Part shown: positions 54,650-63,244 of the stretch, piece after piece
How the letters are laid out: every line of letters starts with the position of its first letter
Position numbering within the stretch: position 1 is the stretch's first letter
Origin: Cohaesibacter marisflavi
GTDB lineage: Bacteria; Pseudomonadota; Alphaproteobacteria; Rhizobiales; Cohaesibacteraceae
Reading direction: 5' to 3'
Assembly: GCF_900115225.1 (NCBI RefSeq)
Contig: NZ_FOVR01000002.1
Coordinates: forward strand, 248,001-312,000
Length of the DNA: 64,000 nt
Translations under genes and position numbers: made by a program
Notes under the pieces: model-generated
What the model was told of the DNA's origin: nothing
Seen by the model: the letters and a program-made list of their open reading frames with translations, nothing else
Databases searched by the model: none

Positions 54650-55815
54650 GTGCTCGCACCACAACGGTTGCAGACAATGTGACCGAATTGGAAATTGAAG
54701 GCGATGCGTCCACTCCCGAGAGTGAAGACCGCATTCCCGCTTCTGCACCGATGCCTCAATCTGAAGACGATACTGTAGCCACGAGCAAAAGAAGGCCCGG
54801 TCGGCTTCTCCTCATGGTGTCCGTGCCATTGCTCATCGTGCTGGGCGGCCTTTGGGTCTGGTTGACCGGAGGACGGTTTGAAGAAACCGATAATGCCTAT
54901 GCGCATCAGACAAAGGTTGCCATCTCGGCGGATATTTCGGGCCGGATCGCCTCTGTTGGTGTGAAGGACAACCAGCATGTTTCTGTTGGCGACGTCTTGT
55001 TCACGCTCGACCCTGAGCCTTTCCAGATCGCCGTGGATGAGGAAAAGGCTGCGCTCGCCAAGGCACGTCTGGATGTAGAGCAGCTGAAAGTGAGCTTCCA
55101 CACCGCAGAGGCCTCTCTGGCGTCGGCCCGGGATACCCTTGCCGTTCAACAGGAACTCTATGATCGCCGCGCCATTCTGGCTGAAAAGGGCATTGCTTCG
55201 AGCTCCACACTGGATGAACTCAAGCTTTCCCTTCTGGCAGCAAAGAATGCCGTTACCACAGCGGAAAAGCAGGTGGATAGCGCTAGGGCTGCGCTGGGCG
55301 GAAATCCCTCCATCCAAACAGACGAGCATCCAACGGTTCGCACCGAGCTTGCCAAGCTGGAACTGGCCGAGCGCAATCTGAGGAAGACCACTATCAAGGC
55401 TCCAAGCTCTGGCGTTATTGCGCAAGTGGATGACATGAATGTTGGCCAATTTGTTACCGCAGGCAGTGCAATGGCCAGTCTGTTTGAAGCAGATGACACT
55501 TGGGTGGAAGCCAATTTCAAGGAAACCCAACTGGAAGGCATCCAGGTAGGCATGCCGGTGGAAATAACCTTTGATGCTTATCCGAGTACCCATTTCGATG
55601 GCAAGGTTAGCAGCATCAGCGCTGGAACAGGGGCAGAATTCGCCCTGATCCCCGCCCAGAATGCAACCGGCAACTGGGTGAAGGTCGTTCAACGTGTACC
55701 GGTGCGCATCGAACTGGAACAGGCGCCCGAAACGTCGAACTTGCGCTCGGGCATGAGTGCAGTGGTTAGCGTCGACAAAGGCCAGTCCACTCTGGATAAA
55801 CTCAAGGGCATTTAA
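54646..55815 (+). CDS. emrA: EmrA-type membrane-fusion protein
   Basis: A 389-residue HlyD-family adaptor. A hydrophilic, acidic N-terminal tail (residues 1-48) is followed by one membrane helix (49-70, LLLMVSVPLLIVLGGLWVWL). Then come the split lipoyl domain (DISGRIASVGVKDNQHVSVGD near 92, TIKAPSSGVIAQVDDMNVGQ near 248), a coiled-coil hairpin (about 120-235) and a C-terminal beta-barrel. It bridges the EmrB-like pump to an outer-membrane channel. It overlaps marR by 4 bp. No outer-membrane factor gene is adjacent. Confidence 0.9.
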   Translation: MSARTTTVADNVTELEIEGDASTPESEDRIPASAPMPQSEDDTVATSKRRPGRLLLMVSVPLLIVLGGLWVWLTGGRFEETDNAYAHQTKVAISADISGRIASVGVKDNQHVSVGDVLFTLDPEPFQIAVDEEKAALAKARLDVEQLKVSFHTAEASLASARDTLAVQQELYDRRAILAEKGIASSSTLDELKLSLLAAKNAVTTAEKQVDSARAALGGNPSIQTDEHPTVRTELAKLELAERNLRKTTIKAPSSGVIAQVDDMNVGQFVTAGSAMASLFEADDTWVEANFKETQLEGIQVGMPVEITFDAYPSTHFDGKVSSISAGTGAEFALIPAQNATGNWVKVVQRVPVRIELEQAPETSNLRSGMSAVVSVDKGQSTLDKLKGI

Positions 55816-55869
55816 GGACATCATGCATCGGGCATCCGCATGGGTGCCCGGTCTGCAGGGGAAACAGGC

Positions 55870-57396
55870 ATGTCTCACTCCGTATCCGATTCACAACCTG
55901 CTGTGGTGGTCGCCAATAGAGCGCTGCTGACTTTCGGGCTGATGCTGGCCACGATCATGCAGGTGCTCGATACGACGATCGCAAACGTAGCCCTGCCGCA
56001 TATGTCTGCATCGCTTGGTGCCGCTCAGCATGAGATCAACTGGGTTCTGACTTCTTATATCGTGGCGGCAGCCATCGCCACCCCCATTACGGGCTGGCTC
56101 AGCGACAGGATCGGGCAAAAGCCATTGTTCCTCTTTGCCGTGACGGGCTTTACGGTGGCCTCGGCCCTGTGTGGCATCGCCACCAGCCTTGGCGAGATGG
56201 TTGCCTTCCGCATCCTTCAGGGGCTGTGTGGCGCCATGATTGCGCCGCTGGCGCAGACCGTGATCATGAATATCAACCCCAAGGAACGTCTGGCGCAAGC
56301 CATGGCGATCTACGGCATGGGGATCATGGTGGCCCCGATCATCGGGCCAACCCTTGGTGGTTGGCTGACCGAGAGTGTCAACTGGCGCTGGGTGTTTCTG
56401 GTGAATGTGCCTGTTGGTATCCTCTGTATCGTCATGTTGCTTATCTATATGCCGAACTCTGATGTTCGGAAGCGGAATTTCGACTTTTTCGGCTTCGCCA
56501 TGCTTGCGCTCGGTGTCGGCTCGCTGCAGTTGATGCTCGATCGTGGCTCCGACAACAACTGGTTTGAAAGCATTGAAACCTGGATCGAACTCGGGCTCGT
56601 GGTCTCCGGTCTTTGGGTCTATGTGGTCCACTCGGTGACCGCAAAAAACCCCTTTGTTGATCTGCGGATCTTCAAGGACGCGAACTTTGCCCTGGCCTCT
56701 GTTGTCATGTTTCTGATCGGGCTGTCCCTGTTTTCCGGTCTGGCGCTTCTGCCGCCGCTGCTGCAGAATTTCCTCGGTTATTCCGTGCTTTCCTCCGGCG
56801 AGCTCATGGCGCCACGAGGGGTCGCCTCCATGGTTGCCATGATGATTGTCGGGCGCGTGAGCCATAGGGTTGATTTACGCCTGATGATGGTTTTCGGAGC
56901 CTTGGTGATGACGGTTTCGCTATGGATGATGACCGGCTTTAACCTGCAGATGGGGTCCTGGCCGATCATTTTGACCGGTGCCCTGCAGGGCTTCGGTATG
57001 GGCTTCATCTTTGTTCCGCTCTCCACGATGGCCTTCATGACCCTTTCGCCAAAGCTACGCGGGGACGGAACTGCCATGTATGCTCTGGTGCGCAATATGG
57101 GGCAGGGGATAGGCGTGTCTGTGGTTTCGGCTGTGCTCACCCACATGATGCAGGTGAACCATGCCGAATTGGCCAGCCGTATCACAATCACGTCTGACGC
57201 GGTGCACCAACATGCTCCAGGCCTTCTTTCCGGGGTGCTAACATCCATATACCAGGTCAATGCGCTGGTAACCCAGCAATCGGCGATGCTGAGCTATATC
57301 GATGACTTCTGGCTGATGGCGGTTCTGAGTCTGGTTTCCATTCCGCTTCTGGTTCTGCTACGCAAACCCAAGAAGCAACCCGTCAAGGAATCCTGA
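55870..57396 (+). CDS. emrB: EmrB/QacA-type MFS drug exporter (DHA2 family)
   Basis: A 508-residue, fourteen-helix proton antiporter. The helix 1 motif MQVLDTTIANVALPHMSASLGA (split, near 30), the loop 2-3 motif GWLSDRIGQKPLF near 80 and the antiporter motif C GIMVAPIIGPTLGGWLTESVNWRWVFL (split, near 152) are those of the EmrB subfamily. It exports hydrophobic toxicants together with the preceding EmrA-like protein. ATG 55870 is preferred over 55840 because it matches the family N-terminus. It is the last gene of the marR-emrAB operon. Confidence 0.92.
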   Translation: MSHSVSDSQPAVVVANRALLTFGLMLATIMQVLDTTIANVALPHMSASLGAAQHEINWVLTSYIVAAAIATPITGWLSDRIGQKPLFLFAVTGFTVASALCGIATSLGEMVAFRILQGLCGAMIAPLAQTVIMNINPKERLAQAMAIYGMGIMVAPIIGPTLGGWLTESVNWRWVFLVNVPVGILCIVMLLIYMPNSDVRKRNFDFFGFAMLALGVGSLQLMLDRGSDNNWFESIETWIELGLVVSGLWVYVVHSVTAKNPFVDLRIFKDANFALASVVMFLIGLSLFSGLALLPPLLQNFLGYSVLSSGELMAPRGVASMVAMMIVGRVSHRVDLRLMMVFGALVMTVSLWMMTGFNLQMGSWPIILTGALQGFGMGFIFVPLSTMAFMTLSPKLRGDGTAMYALVRNMGQGIGVSVVSAVLTHMMQVNHAELASRITITSDAVHQHAPGLLSGVLTSIYQVNALVTQQSAMLSYIDDFWLMAVLSLVSIPLLVLLRKPKKQPVKES

Positions 57397-57416
57397 GGAG
57401 GAGCTGGTGCGGATCG

Positions 57417-58304
57417 TCAATCGCGCTGGACACCATATTCGCCACAAAGCTCGGCGAGCAAAGCGTGCAATCGCTCGATCACCTCTCCACGAGGGGCATT
57501 GATTCGCTCGACGATGCCGATGCGGCGCGTGATATGCGGATTGCCAAAGGGCAGTTTTATAACCCTGTCTGCATCAGGGGACTGAACCGCAGAATGTGGC
57601 ACCACCGAGATGCCCAGCCCTTGCCGTACGCAGGTGACAATCGCGCCGATCGTATCGATTTCTGCCACATCCAGTGTAACGACTCCCAATCTGGAAATTT
57701 CGGTATCGATCAGATTCGACAAGGGAACATTGGTGGCAAATCTGACAAAGGGATAGCTGCCCAGCAGATGAATCGGATCTCGTTCCGTGACTGTTTCGGG
57801 TGCGATTATCCAAAGGGGCTCGTGCAAAAAGGGACTCCACCTTAGTTGGGGGGGCAAACTGACATGCTCCGCAACGACTGCGGCATCGAGACGCCCAGAA
57901 GCGACATCCGAGATCATTGCAGAGGAAAATCCGACCCTCAAATTGATTTTCAAGGCCGGATATTTGTCATGCATTGCAACTACAGCTTGAGGTAGCAAGT
58001 TGAGGGCACTGGTCCGGACCGTGCCAAGCCGGATGGTCCCCGACATCTTCCTGCCTCTCAGTCCGGCAATCGTATTTTCTTCAAGGTGCAAAATTTCTTT
58101 TGCTAATTCAAGAACTTGCCTTCCTTCTGTGGTCAGGCTTGGCGGGCGGGATGCGCGCTCGAATATCTTCACATTGAGCTCGGATTCCAGTGCCTGGATC
58201 TGCTGGCTGACAGCTGAAGGTGTAAGCCCCACTATTTCGGCTGCCTTGCTGAAAGTACGGTAAGTTGTAATTGCGACTAAAGTTTTAAGCTGCCGGGTGT
58301 CCAT
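57417..58304 (-). CDS. LysR-family transcriptional regulator
   Basis: A 295-residue LysR regulator. The helix-turn-helix spans residues 1-60 (MDTRQLKTLVAITTYRTFSKAAE, LTPSAVSQQIQALESELNVKIFERA, split), and the co-inducer domain follows from about 90 to 290 (IRLGTVRTSALNLLPQAVVAM, FATNVPLSNL, CVRQGLGISVVPHSAV). It is divergent from the hydroxyacid dehydrogenase/TTT operon and most likely regulates it in response to the transported acid or a product. Confidence 0.9.
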   Translation of the reverse strand: MDTRQLKTLVAITTYRTFSKAAEIVGLTPSAVSQQIQALESELNVKIFERASRPPSLTTEGRQVLELAKEILHLEENTIAGLRGRKMSGTIRLGTVRTSALNLLPQAVVAMHDKYPALKINLRVGFSSAMISDVASGRLDAAVVAEHVSLPPQLRWSPFLHEPLWIIAPETVTERDPIHLLGSYPFVRFATNVPLSNLIDTEISRLGVVTLDVAEIDTIGAIVTCVRQGLGISVVPHSAVQSPDADRVIKLPFGNPHITRRIGIVERINAPRGEVIERLHALLAELCGEYGVQRD

Positions 58305-58352
58305 TACTTCATCCAGTTTTTCTTAATCTAACAACCAGAATTTTTCGCTTCC

Positions 58353-58366
58353 ATAAAGATATTTAT
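58353..58366. promoter_or_regulatory. Candidate LysR binding dyad
   Basis: ATAAA-GATA-TTTAT, an interrupted dyad of the T-N11-A type, lies in the 229-bp gap between the lysR-like gene and the divergent catabolic operon, about 50 bp from the lysR-like start. Confidence 0.45.
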
Positions 58367-58533
58367 TCTTACAACATTTTTAACCGGAGGGAACTGCTCT
58401 TTTGTTTGAAGTCAAAGGGCAGGGCCAAAAAGGGAGGGACTCCGTGCAAGCTGTTTGGAGGCAGCGCGCGGTATCCAGCAAAAATTAAGATTATGTCGCT
58501 TTCCGCCAGGCGGGAAGACGGGAGGAATGTATC

Positions 58534-59526
58534 ATGTCAAAGACGATCCTCGTCACGGGGCCGGATCTGGCTCCGGCTGCGCAGGAGCTTGTGCAAACGC
58601 ATGGCTTCGAGACGGTTCACACACCGGCTTATGCAGCCAGCGAGGTTATTGCCGATTTTCTCGTAAAGACAGACGCCGTTGCCGTCGTGTCCCGCATGGG
58701 GCGGATCGATGCCAACGTGATTGCGAGTGCTCCGTCTCTGAAAGTGATTTCCAAGCATGGAGTTGGCGTCGACAACATCGATCTGGCAGCTGCAGCACAA
58801 AAGGGTATTCCGGTGCTCAAGGCGACCGGAGCCAACGCAATATCCGTTGCCGAGCATGCCATCACGCTGATGCTGACCACAGTCAAGCGCATTCTGCCGC
58901 TGGACTCTGGCCTACGTGCCGGCAAGTGGGAAAAACCGGGTTTCAAGGGTGTTGAACTGGCTGGCTCGACCCTTGCTCTGATGGGCTTGGGCGCGATTGC
59001 TCAGGAAACCGGCAAAATCGCCAAGGGCCTTGGGCTCAAACTTGTCGGCTACGACCCCTTCGCCAGTCAGGACTGTTTTGATGAGTTGGGCGTCGAACGC
59101 GTCGACAGCCTGACGGCCCTGCTTGCACAGGCAGACATTCTCAGCCTGCACTGTCCTCTCAACGATCAGACACGCCAGATGATCAACGAGGAGAGCATCC
59201 GCTTGATGCCGGAGGGAAGTTACATCGTTAACACCGCCCGTGGTGGTCTGATCGACGAAGACGCGCTTCTGGCGGCGGTCCAGTCAGGTCACTTGGCAGG
59301 TGCCGGTCTGGACACCTTCGCCACGGAACCTCCGGCTGCAGATCATCCCTTCTGGCAAGAACCTCGAATTGTTTCAACGCCCCATATCGGCGGCGTGACC
59401 CATCAGGCCAATGCCCGTGTGGGCTGCGAGGCGGTGCGGGGCATTTTCCAGATTTTGGACGGTGAAGCCGTCGCCAAGGACCGTTATGCCAACTGGGCTT
59501 TGTTGGTTGAAGCCGGGCATCGTTAA
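58534..59526 (+). CDS. D-2-hydroxyacid dehydrogenase (phosphoglycerate-dehydrogenase-like)
   Basis: A 330-residue NAD(P)-dependent dehydrogenase. The Rossmann motif LALMGLGAIAQ (near 148) is followed by the aspartate that selects NAD (VGYDPF near 170). The catalytic Arg, Glu and His are in VNTARGGLIDEDAL (near 230), TFATEPP (near 262) and STPHIGGVTHQA (near 280). It oxidises or reduces a 2-hydroxy acid; the TTT transporter and aldolase genes downstream suggest a hydroxy-polycarboxylate rather than serine synthesis. RBS GGGAGGA precedes ATG. It is first gene of the operon. Confidence 0.88.
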   Translation: MSKTILVTGPDLAPAAQELVQTHGFETVHTPAYAASEVIADFLVKTDAVAVVSRMGRIDANVIASAPSLKVISKHGVGVDNIDLAAAAQKGIPVLKATGANAISVAEHAITLMLTTVKRILPLDSGLRAGKWEKPGFKGVELAGSTLALMGLGAIAQETGKIAKGLGLKLVGYDPFASQDCFDELGVERVDSLTALLAQADILSLHCPLNDQTRQMINEESIRLMPEGSYIVNTARGGLIDEDALLAAVQSGHLAGAGLDTFATEPPAADHPFWQEPRIVSTPHIGGVTHQANARVGCEAVRGIFQILDGEAVAKDRYANWALLVEAGHR

Positions 59527-59546
59527 ACAAAGTTGGAGTTAGAACC

Positions 59547-60221
59547 ATGGATATCGGATTTCGGATTTGCAAACGTGAGCGCGTTGCGCCGAAGGAGCTC
59601 ATAGAGGCTTACAAACAGGTGCCGGTGGCCAATGTCTCGGACAGCATGTTCCGCATGACAGCCGCAGGCTCCAAGCTGCGTCCCATGCATGCCAGCGGCA
59701 GCATGGCTGGCTCGGCACTGACCGTCAAGGCGCGCCCCGGCGACAATCTCATGTTCCAGAAAGCAATCGACCTGGCCGAGCCGGGCGACATCATCGTGGT
59801 CGATGCTGGCGGCGATGTCACCAATGCCCTGATGGGCGAGCTGATGCTGGCCTGGGCGATCCAGCGCGGTGTGGCAGGCTTTGTCATCAACGGCGCAATC
59901 CGCGATGTGGACGCCTTTGTTGAAACCAACCTGCCTACTTTTGCCGCAGGCATATCTCACCGTGGACCATACAAGGATGGACCGGGCGAGATTAACGTTC
60001 CCATCAGCATCAACGGCATGGTGATCCAGCCTGGCGATATCGTTATCGGCGATTCCGATGGCGTATTGGCTGTTCCTCTGGACGCCGCTGAAGAGATTCT
60101 CAAAAAGGCGCAAGCAAAGCACAGCGCAGAAACCCGCCAACTTCAGAATATCTCTGAAGGCAAGAATGATCGCAGCTGGGTGGATGCTGCCTTGAAGGCG
60201 CGGGGCTGCACTTTACCATAA
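59547..60221 (+). CDS. RraA-family protein (4-hydroxy-4-methyl-2-oxoglutarate / CHA aldolase-like)
   Basis: A 224-residue protein of the RraA/HMG aldolase family. The divalent-metal and pyruvate-binding motifs GGDVTNALMGELMLAWAIQRGVAG (split, near 90-115) and the catalytic VINGAIRDVDAF (near 115-125) are present. In this family Gly-Glu-Leu and Arg-Asp bind substrate and metal. HMG/CHA aldolases split the six-carbon product of 4,5-protocatechuate or gallate cleavage into pyruvate and oxaloacetate or pyruvate. The adjacent amidohydrolase_2 and TTT transporter genes favour a catabolic aldolase over RNase E regulation. Confidence 0.84.
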   Translation: MDIGFRICKRERVAPKELIEAYKQVPVANVSDSMFRMTAAGSKLRPMHASGSMAGSALTVKARPGDNLMFQKAIDLAEPGDIIVVDAGGDVTNALMGELMLAWAIQRGVAGFVINGAIRDVDAFVETNLPTFAAGISHRGPYKDGPGEINVPISINGMVIQPGDIVIGDSDGVLAVPLDAAEEILKKAQAKHSAETRQLQNISEGKNDRSWVDAALKARGCTLP

Positions 60222-60251
60222 GACAATCGCAAAGCATGAGGGAGGAGAAAC

Positions 60252-61205
60252 ATGCAGAAGATCTTTAAAACAATCGCATTGGCGAGCGCGTTCCTGACAA
60301 TGGCAGGAACAGCTTTTGCTCAATATCCGGAAAAGCCGATCAAGGTAATCGTGGGCTATTCCGCAGGTGGTGGCACCGACGTCATGGCTCGCACGGTCGC
60401 CCCATTTCTTGAAAAATATCTTGGCGACGGAGCAAGTATCGTCGTCAAGAATATGCCGGGCGCCAGCGGGCAGATTGGTGTGACCGAAGTCGCAAATGCC
60501 GACAAGGATGGTTACACGCTGGGCACCTACAACCTGCCGGGCATGATGGCACGCACATTGGATCGCAAGGCCGATTACGATGCCTCCAGCTTCTCCTATC
60601 TGGCCAACGTCGTAAATGACCCCAATGTGATCGTTACCTCCAAGAGTAGCGGTCTGGATACGGTCGAAAAACTGCTAGCAGAAGCGAAGGCCAACCCGGG
60701 AGCCATCACTGTAGGCATGTCCAGCCTTGGTGGCGATGACCACTTCCTGCTGCGCAAACTTCAGCAGATGACGGAAACGGAATTCACCATTGTGCCGTTC
60801 CGCGGCTCGGCTCCTGCCCGTACCGCCCTTATGGGTGGACATGTGGCCATGGGCATTCTCAACATTTCCGAAGTGTCTGCCTTCAAGGACGAAATCAATG
60901 TTCTTGGCGTTGCTCTGGAAGATCGCTCTGAGTTCGCACCAAATGTGCCGACCTTCAAGGAGCAGGGCGTTGACCTGATCAACGGCTCCATGCGTGGCTT
61001 TGTTGCGCCTGCCGACCTTCCCGATGATGTGCGCGACACCTTGCTTGCCGCATTTGAAAAACTGAAAACCGACAAGGAATTTGCCGCCGCCATGAAAGCA
61101 ACGGCAAACCCGGTTCAGGTCGTCACCGGCGATGCGTTTGAGAAGCTGAATGCCGATTTGCTCGACTTTGCCAAATCCGTTTGGGAAGAGAGCCCTTGGC
61201 GCTGA
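60252..61205 (+). CDS. tctC: TTT transporter substrate-binding protein (TctC)
   Basis: A 317-residue periplasmic protein with a signal peptide ending at AFA-QY (about residue 24). The mature start QYPEKPIKVIVGYSAGGGTD is the classical Bug/TctC motif. It is followed by KNMPGASGQIGVTEVANADKDGYTLGTY (split, near 68). In TctC proteins the loops at about GGGTD and GASG bind the carboxylate of the ligand. It binds a di- or tricarboxylate or aromatic acid for the TctAB permease. RBS GGGAGGAG. Confidence 0.9.
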   Translation: MQKIFKTIALASAFLTMAGTAFAQYPEKPIKVIVGYSAGGGTDVMARTVAPFLEKYLGDGASIVVKNMPGASGQIGVTEVANADKDGYTLGTYNLPGMMARTLDRKADYDASSFSYLANVVNDPNVIVTSKSSGLDTVEKLLAEAKANPGAITVGMSSLGGDDHFLLRKLQQMTETEFTIVPFRGSAPARTALMGGHVAMGILNISEVSAFKDEINVLGVALEDRSEFAPNVPTFKEQGVDLINGSMRGFVAPADLPDDVRDTLLAAFEKLKTDKEFAAAMKATANPVQVVTGDAFEKLNADLLDFAKSVWEESPWR

Positions 61206-61264
61206 TCTGAGTGGTGCGGGGCTCCCCCCGCACCCTTCCCGTTGTCCCCATTGGAGCCTCTCAA

Positions 61265-61726
61265 ATGCATAACAAACCAACCCATCGGTTTCTACGTGCA
61301 GAATCGATCACCGCCTTTTACATTATCGTGGTCGCGGCTGCCTTTCTGATTCCGACAACTGACCTGGCCCCGCTGTCTGCGCTTCTGCCAGCCGCTATGC
61401 TCGTTGGCCTTATTCTGCTGGCACTCGTGATGCTGATTACCGATCAACGCAAAGCAGCCGCCGGAGAAGAAGCCGAAGCGGTAGTGAAATCTCCAAAACG
61501 TGTCTTTGGCGCGTTCGGGCTCATTATCCTTTACGCCATCTGCGTCGACCTGATCGGCTTTTATATCAGCACTGCTCTGTCGCTGCCGCTGGTCGCCTTT
61601 ATTTTCGGTTATCGCAGTCCTGTTGGTCTTGCCATTGCCACAGCCATCGTTCTTTTAGCCATCTATCTGATCTTTGGTGTCTCAATGTCTCAGGAATTCC
61701 CAACCGGTCTTCTGTGGGCGAAGTGA
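61265..61726 (+). CDS. tctB: TTT transporter small permease (TctB)
   Basis: A 153-residue membrane protein with four hydrophobic helices (about residues 15-35, 40-60, 85-105 and 118-145). The LYAICVDLIGFYISTALSLPLVAFIFGYRS region is typical of TctB. ATG 61265 follows GGAG; an upstream in-frame start gives a Pro-rich extension without family support. It ends 6 bp before tctA. Confidence 0.87.
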   Translation: MHNKPTHRFLRAESITAFYIIVVAAAFLIPTTDLAPLSALLPAAMLVGLILLALVMLITDQRKAAAGEEAEAVVKSPKRVFGAFGLIILYAICVDLIGFYISTALSLPLVAFIFGYRSPVGLAIATAIVLLAIYLIFGVSMSQEFPTGLLWAK

Positions 61727-61732
61727 GGTATC

Positions 61733-63241
61733 ATGTATTCTGATCTTATCCAGTCCCTGCCAAACGTTATCGCCTGGGCCAATATCGCCGCACTGGTTAT
61801 CGGCGTTCTTGCCGGTATCGTCGTCGGCGCTATGCCGGGCCTCAGCGCCACCATGGCAATCTCCGTTCTTGTCCCCTTCACATTCGGTCTTGAGCCGCTG
61901 GTCGCGCTCGGTCTGATGGCAGGCATCTATAACGGCGCCATGTATGGCGGAGCCATCCCCGCAGTTTTGCTGCGCATCCCCGGAACGCCGGCAGCCGTCG
62001 CCACGACCTTTGATGGCTACCCCATGGCACAACAGGGAAAGGGCGGCTACGCCCTGCAGGTTGCTGTCGTCTCGTCCGCTTTTGGCGGCATGGCCAGTGC
62101 CATCGCCCTGATGCTGCTCGCTCCGCCTCTTTCGCGCGTCACCCTGCTTTTCGGCCCTGCTGAAGTCTTCTGGGTTGCGGTCTTTGGCCTCTGCAGCATC
62201 ATCTTCCTGCTTGGGGGCAATGTGACCAAGGGGCTCATCAGCGCCTGCTTCGGCGTGTTCGTTTCCGTTGTCGGCTCCGACCCGATATTTGGCAACGACC
62301 GCTACACCTTCGGCCAGCTTGAACTGCTGGACGGCATTCACATCGTTATTCTGCTGGTTGGCCTCTATGCCCTGCCGCCGGTTATCGATCTGCTTGAAAG
62401 CCCGCTGAAGACCGAGAATTCCGCCGGAGATCGCCTTGGCACAGAGCCAATCTGGCGGACATTCCCGCAAATGCTCCGCTTCTGGAAAACATGGATCCGA
62501 TCAGCCCTGATCGGCATCTGGATCGGTATCCTGCCCGGAGCCGGTGGCTCCATGGCAGCCTTCATGTCCTATAACGAAGCACGCCGCTCCAGCAAGACAC
62601 CGGAAACCTGGGGGAATGGGGAACCCGAAGGCGTGGCTGCCTCGGAAACGGCCAACAATGCCGATACCGCCGCAGCGCTCATTCCAGCCCTGACGCTTGG
62701 TATTCCGGGCACGGCTGTTGCTGCCATCATGCTTGGTGGCCTCCTGATCCATGGTCTGCAACCCGGTCCGATGCTCTTCCGCAACAATCCGGACATCGTG
62801 TTCGGCTTCATGTGGCAGTTCCTGTTCGGGGCTATCCTGTTGGTTTTCCTAGGAGGGTCTCTGGCGACCAACAGCTTTGCCAAGTTGCTCAAGCTGCCGC
62901 GTCCGCTATTGGGCTCGGTGATCATTATTCTGATGCTTATCGGTGTCTATTCGATCCACGGGCGCATGTTTGATGTCTATCTGATGCTCGGATTTGGTGC
63001 GATTGGCTATGTCATGGACAAGCTGAGATTCCCGCTTCCGCCGGTTGTTCTCGGTCTAATCCTTGGTGGCTTTGCTGAAGAAAATCTGCGCCTTGCCTTA
63101 CGCATTGGTCGTGGGAACTGGATGGTGCTGTTCCAGAATGTCACCAGCCTCATTCTGGTTGCCCTGACCGTTGCCGTGGTTGTCGGCCCCATGGTGAAGC
63201 ATCGCCTCATCGACAAGAAAAAGGCCGAAAGCAAAGGATAG
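61733..63241 (+). CDS. tctA: TTT transporter large permease (TctA)
   Basis: A 502-residue, twelve-helix permease. TctA motifs are GVLAGIVVGAMPGLSATMAISVLVPFTFGLEP (split, near 20-50), GIYNGAMYGGAIPAVLLRIPGTPAAVATTFDG (split, near 64-95) and GILPGAGGSMAAFMSYNEARRSSK (near 265). The segment FGNGEPEGVAASETANNADTAAALIPALTLGIPGTAVAAI is seen in part near 300-330. It translocates the acid delivered by TctC. It is followed immediately by the amidohydrolase gene, 3 bp away. Confidence 0.93.
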   Translation: MYSDLIQSLPNVIAWANIAALVIGVLAGIVVGAMPGLSATMAISVLVPFTFGLEPLVALGLMAGIYNGAMYGGAIPAVLLRIPGTPAAVATTFDGYPMAQQGKGGYALQVAVVSSAFGGMASAIALMLLAPPLSRVTLLFGPAEVFWVAVFGLCSIIFLLGGNVTKGLISACFGVFVSVVGSDPIFGNDRYTFGQLELLDGIHIVILLVGLYALPPVIDLLESPLKTENSAGDRLGTEPIWRTFPQMLRFWKTWIRSALIGIWIGILPGAGGSMAAFMSYNEARRSSKTPETWGNGEPEGVAASETANNADTAAALIPALTLGIPGTAVAAIMLGGLLIHGLQPGPMLFRNNPDIVFGFMWQFLFGAILLVFLGGSLATNSFAKLLKLPRPLLGSVIIILMLIGVYSIHGRMFDVYLMLGFGAIGYVMDKLRFPLPPVVLGLILGGFAEENLRLALRIGRGNWMVLFQNVTSLILVALTVAVVVGPMVKHRLIDKKKAESKG

Positions 63242-63244
63242 GTG

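Noticed and set aside
54436-55878. A 480-codon minus-strand frame opposite marR and emrA
   Set aside because: Cys/His-rich composition without domains; the plus strand has clear MarR and HlyD features.
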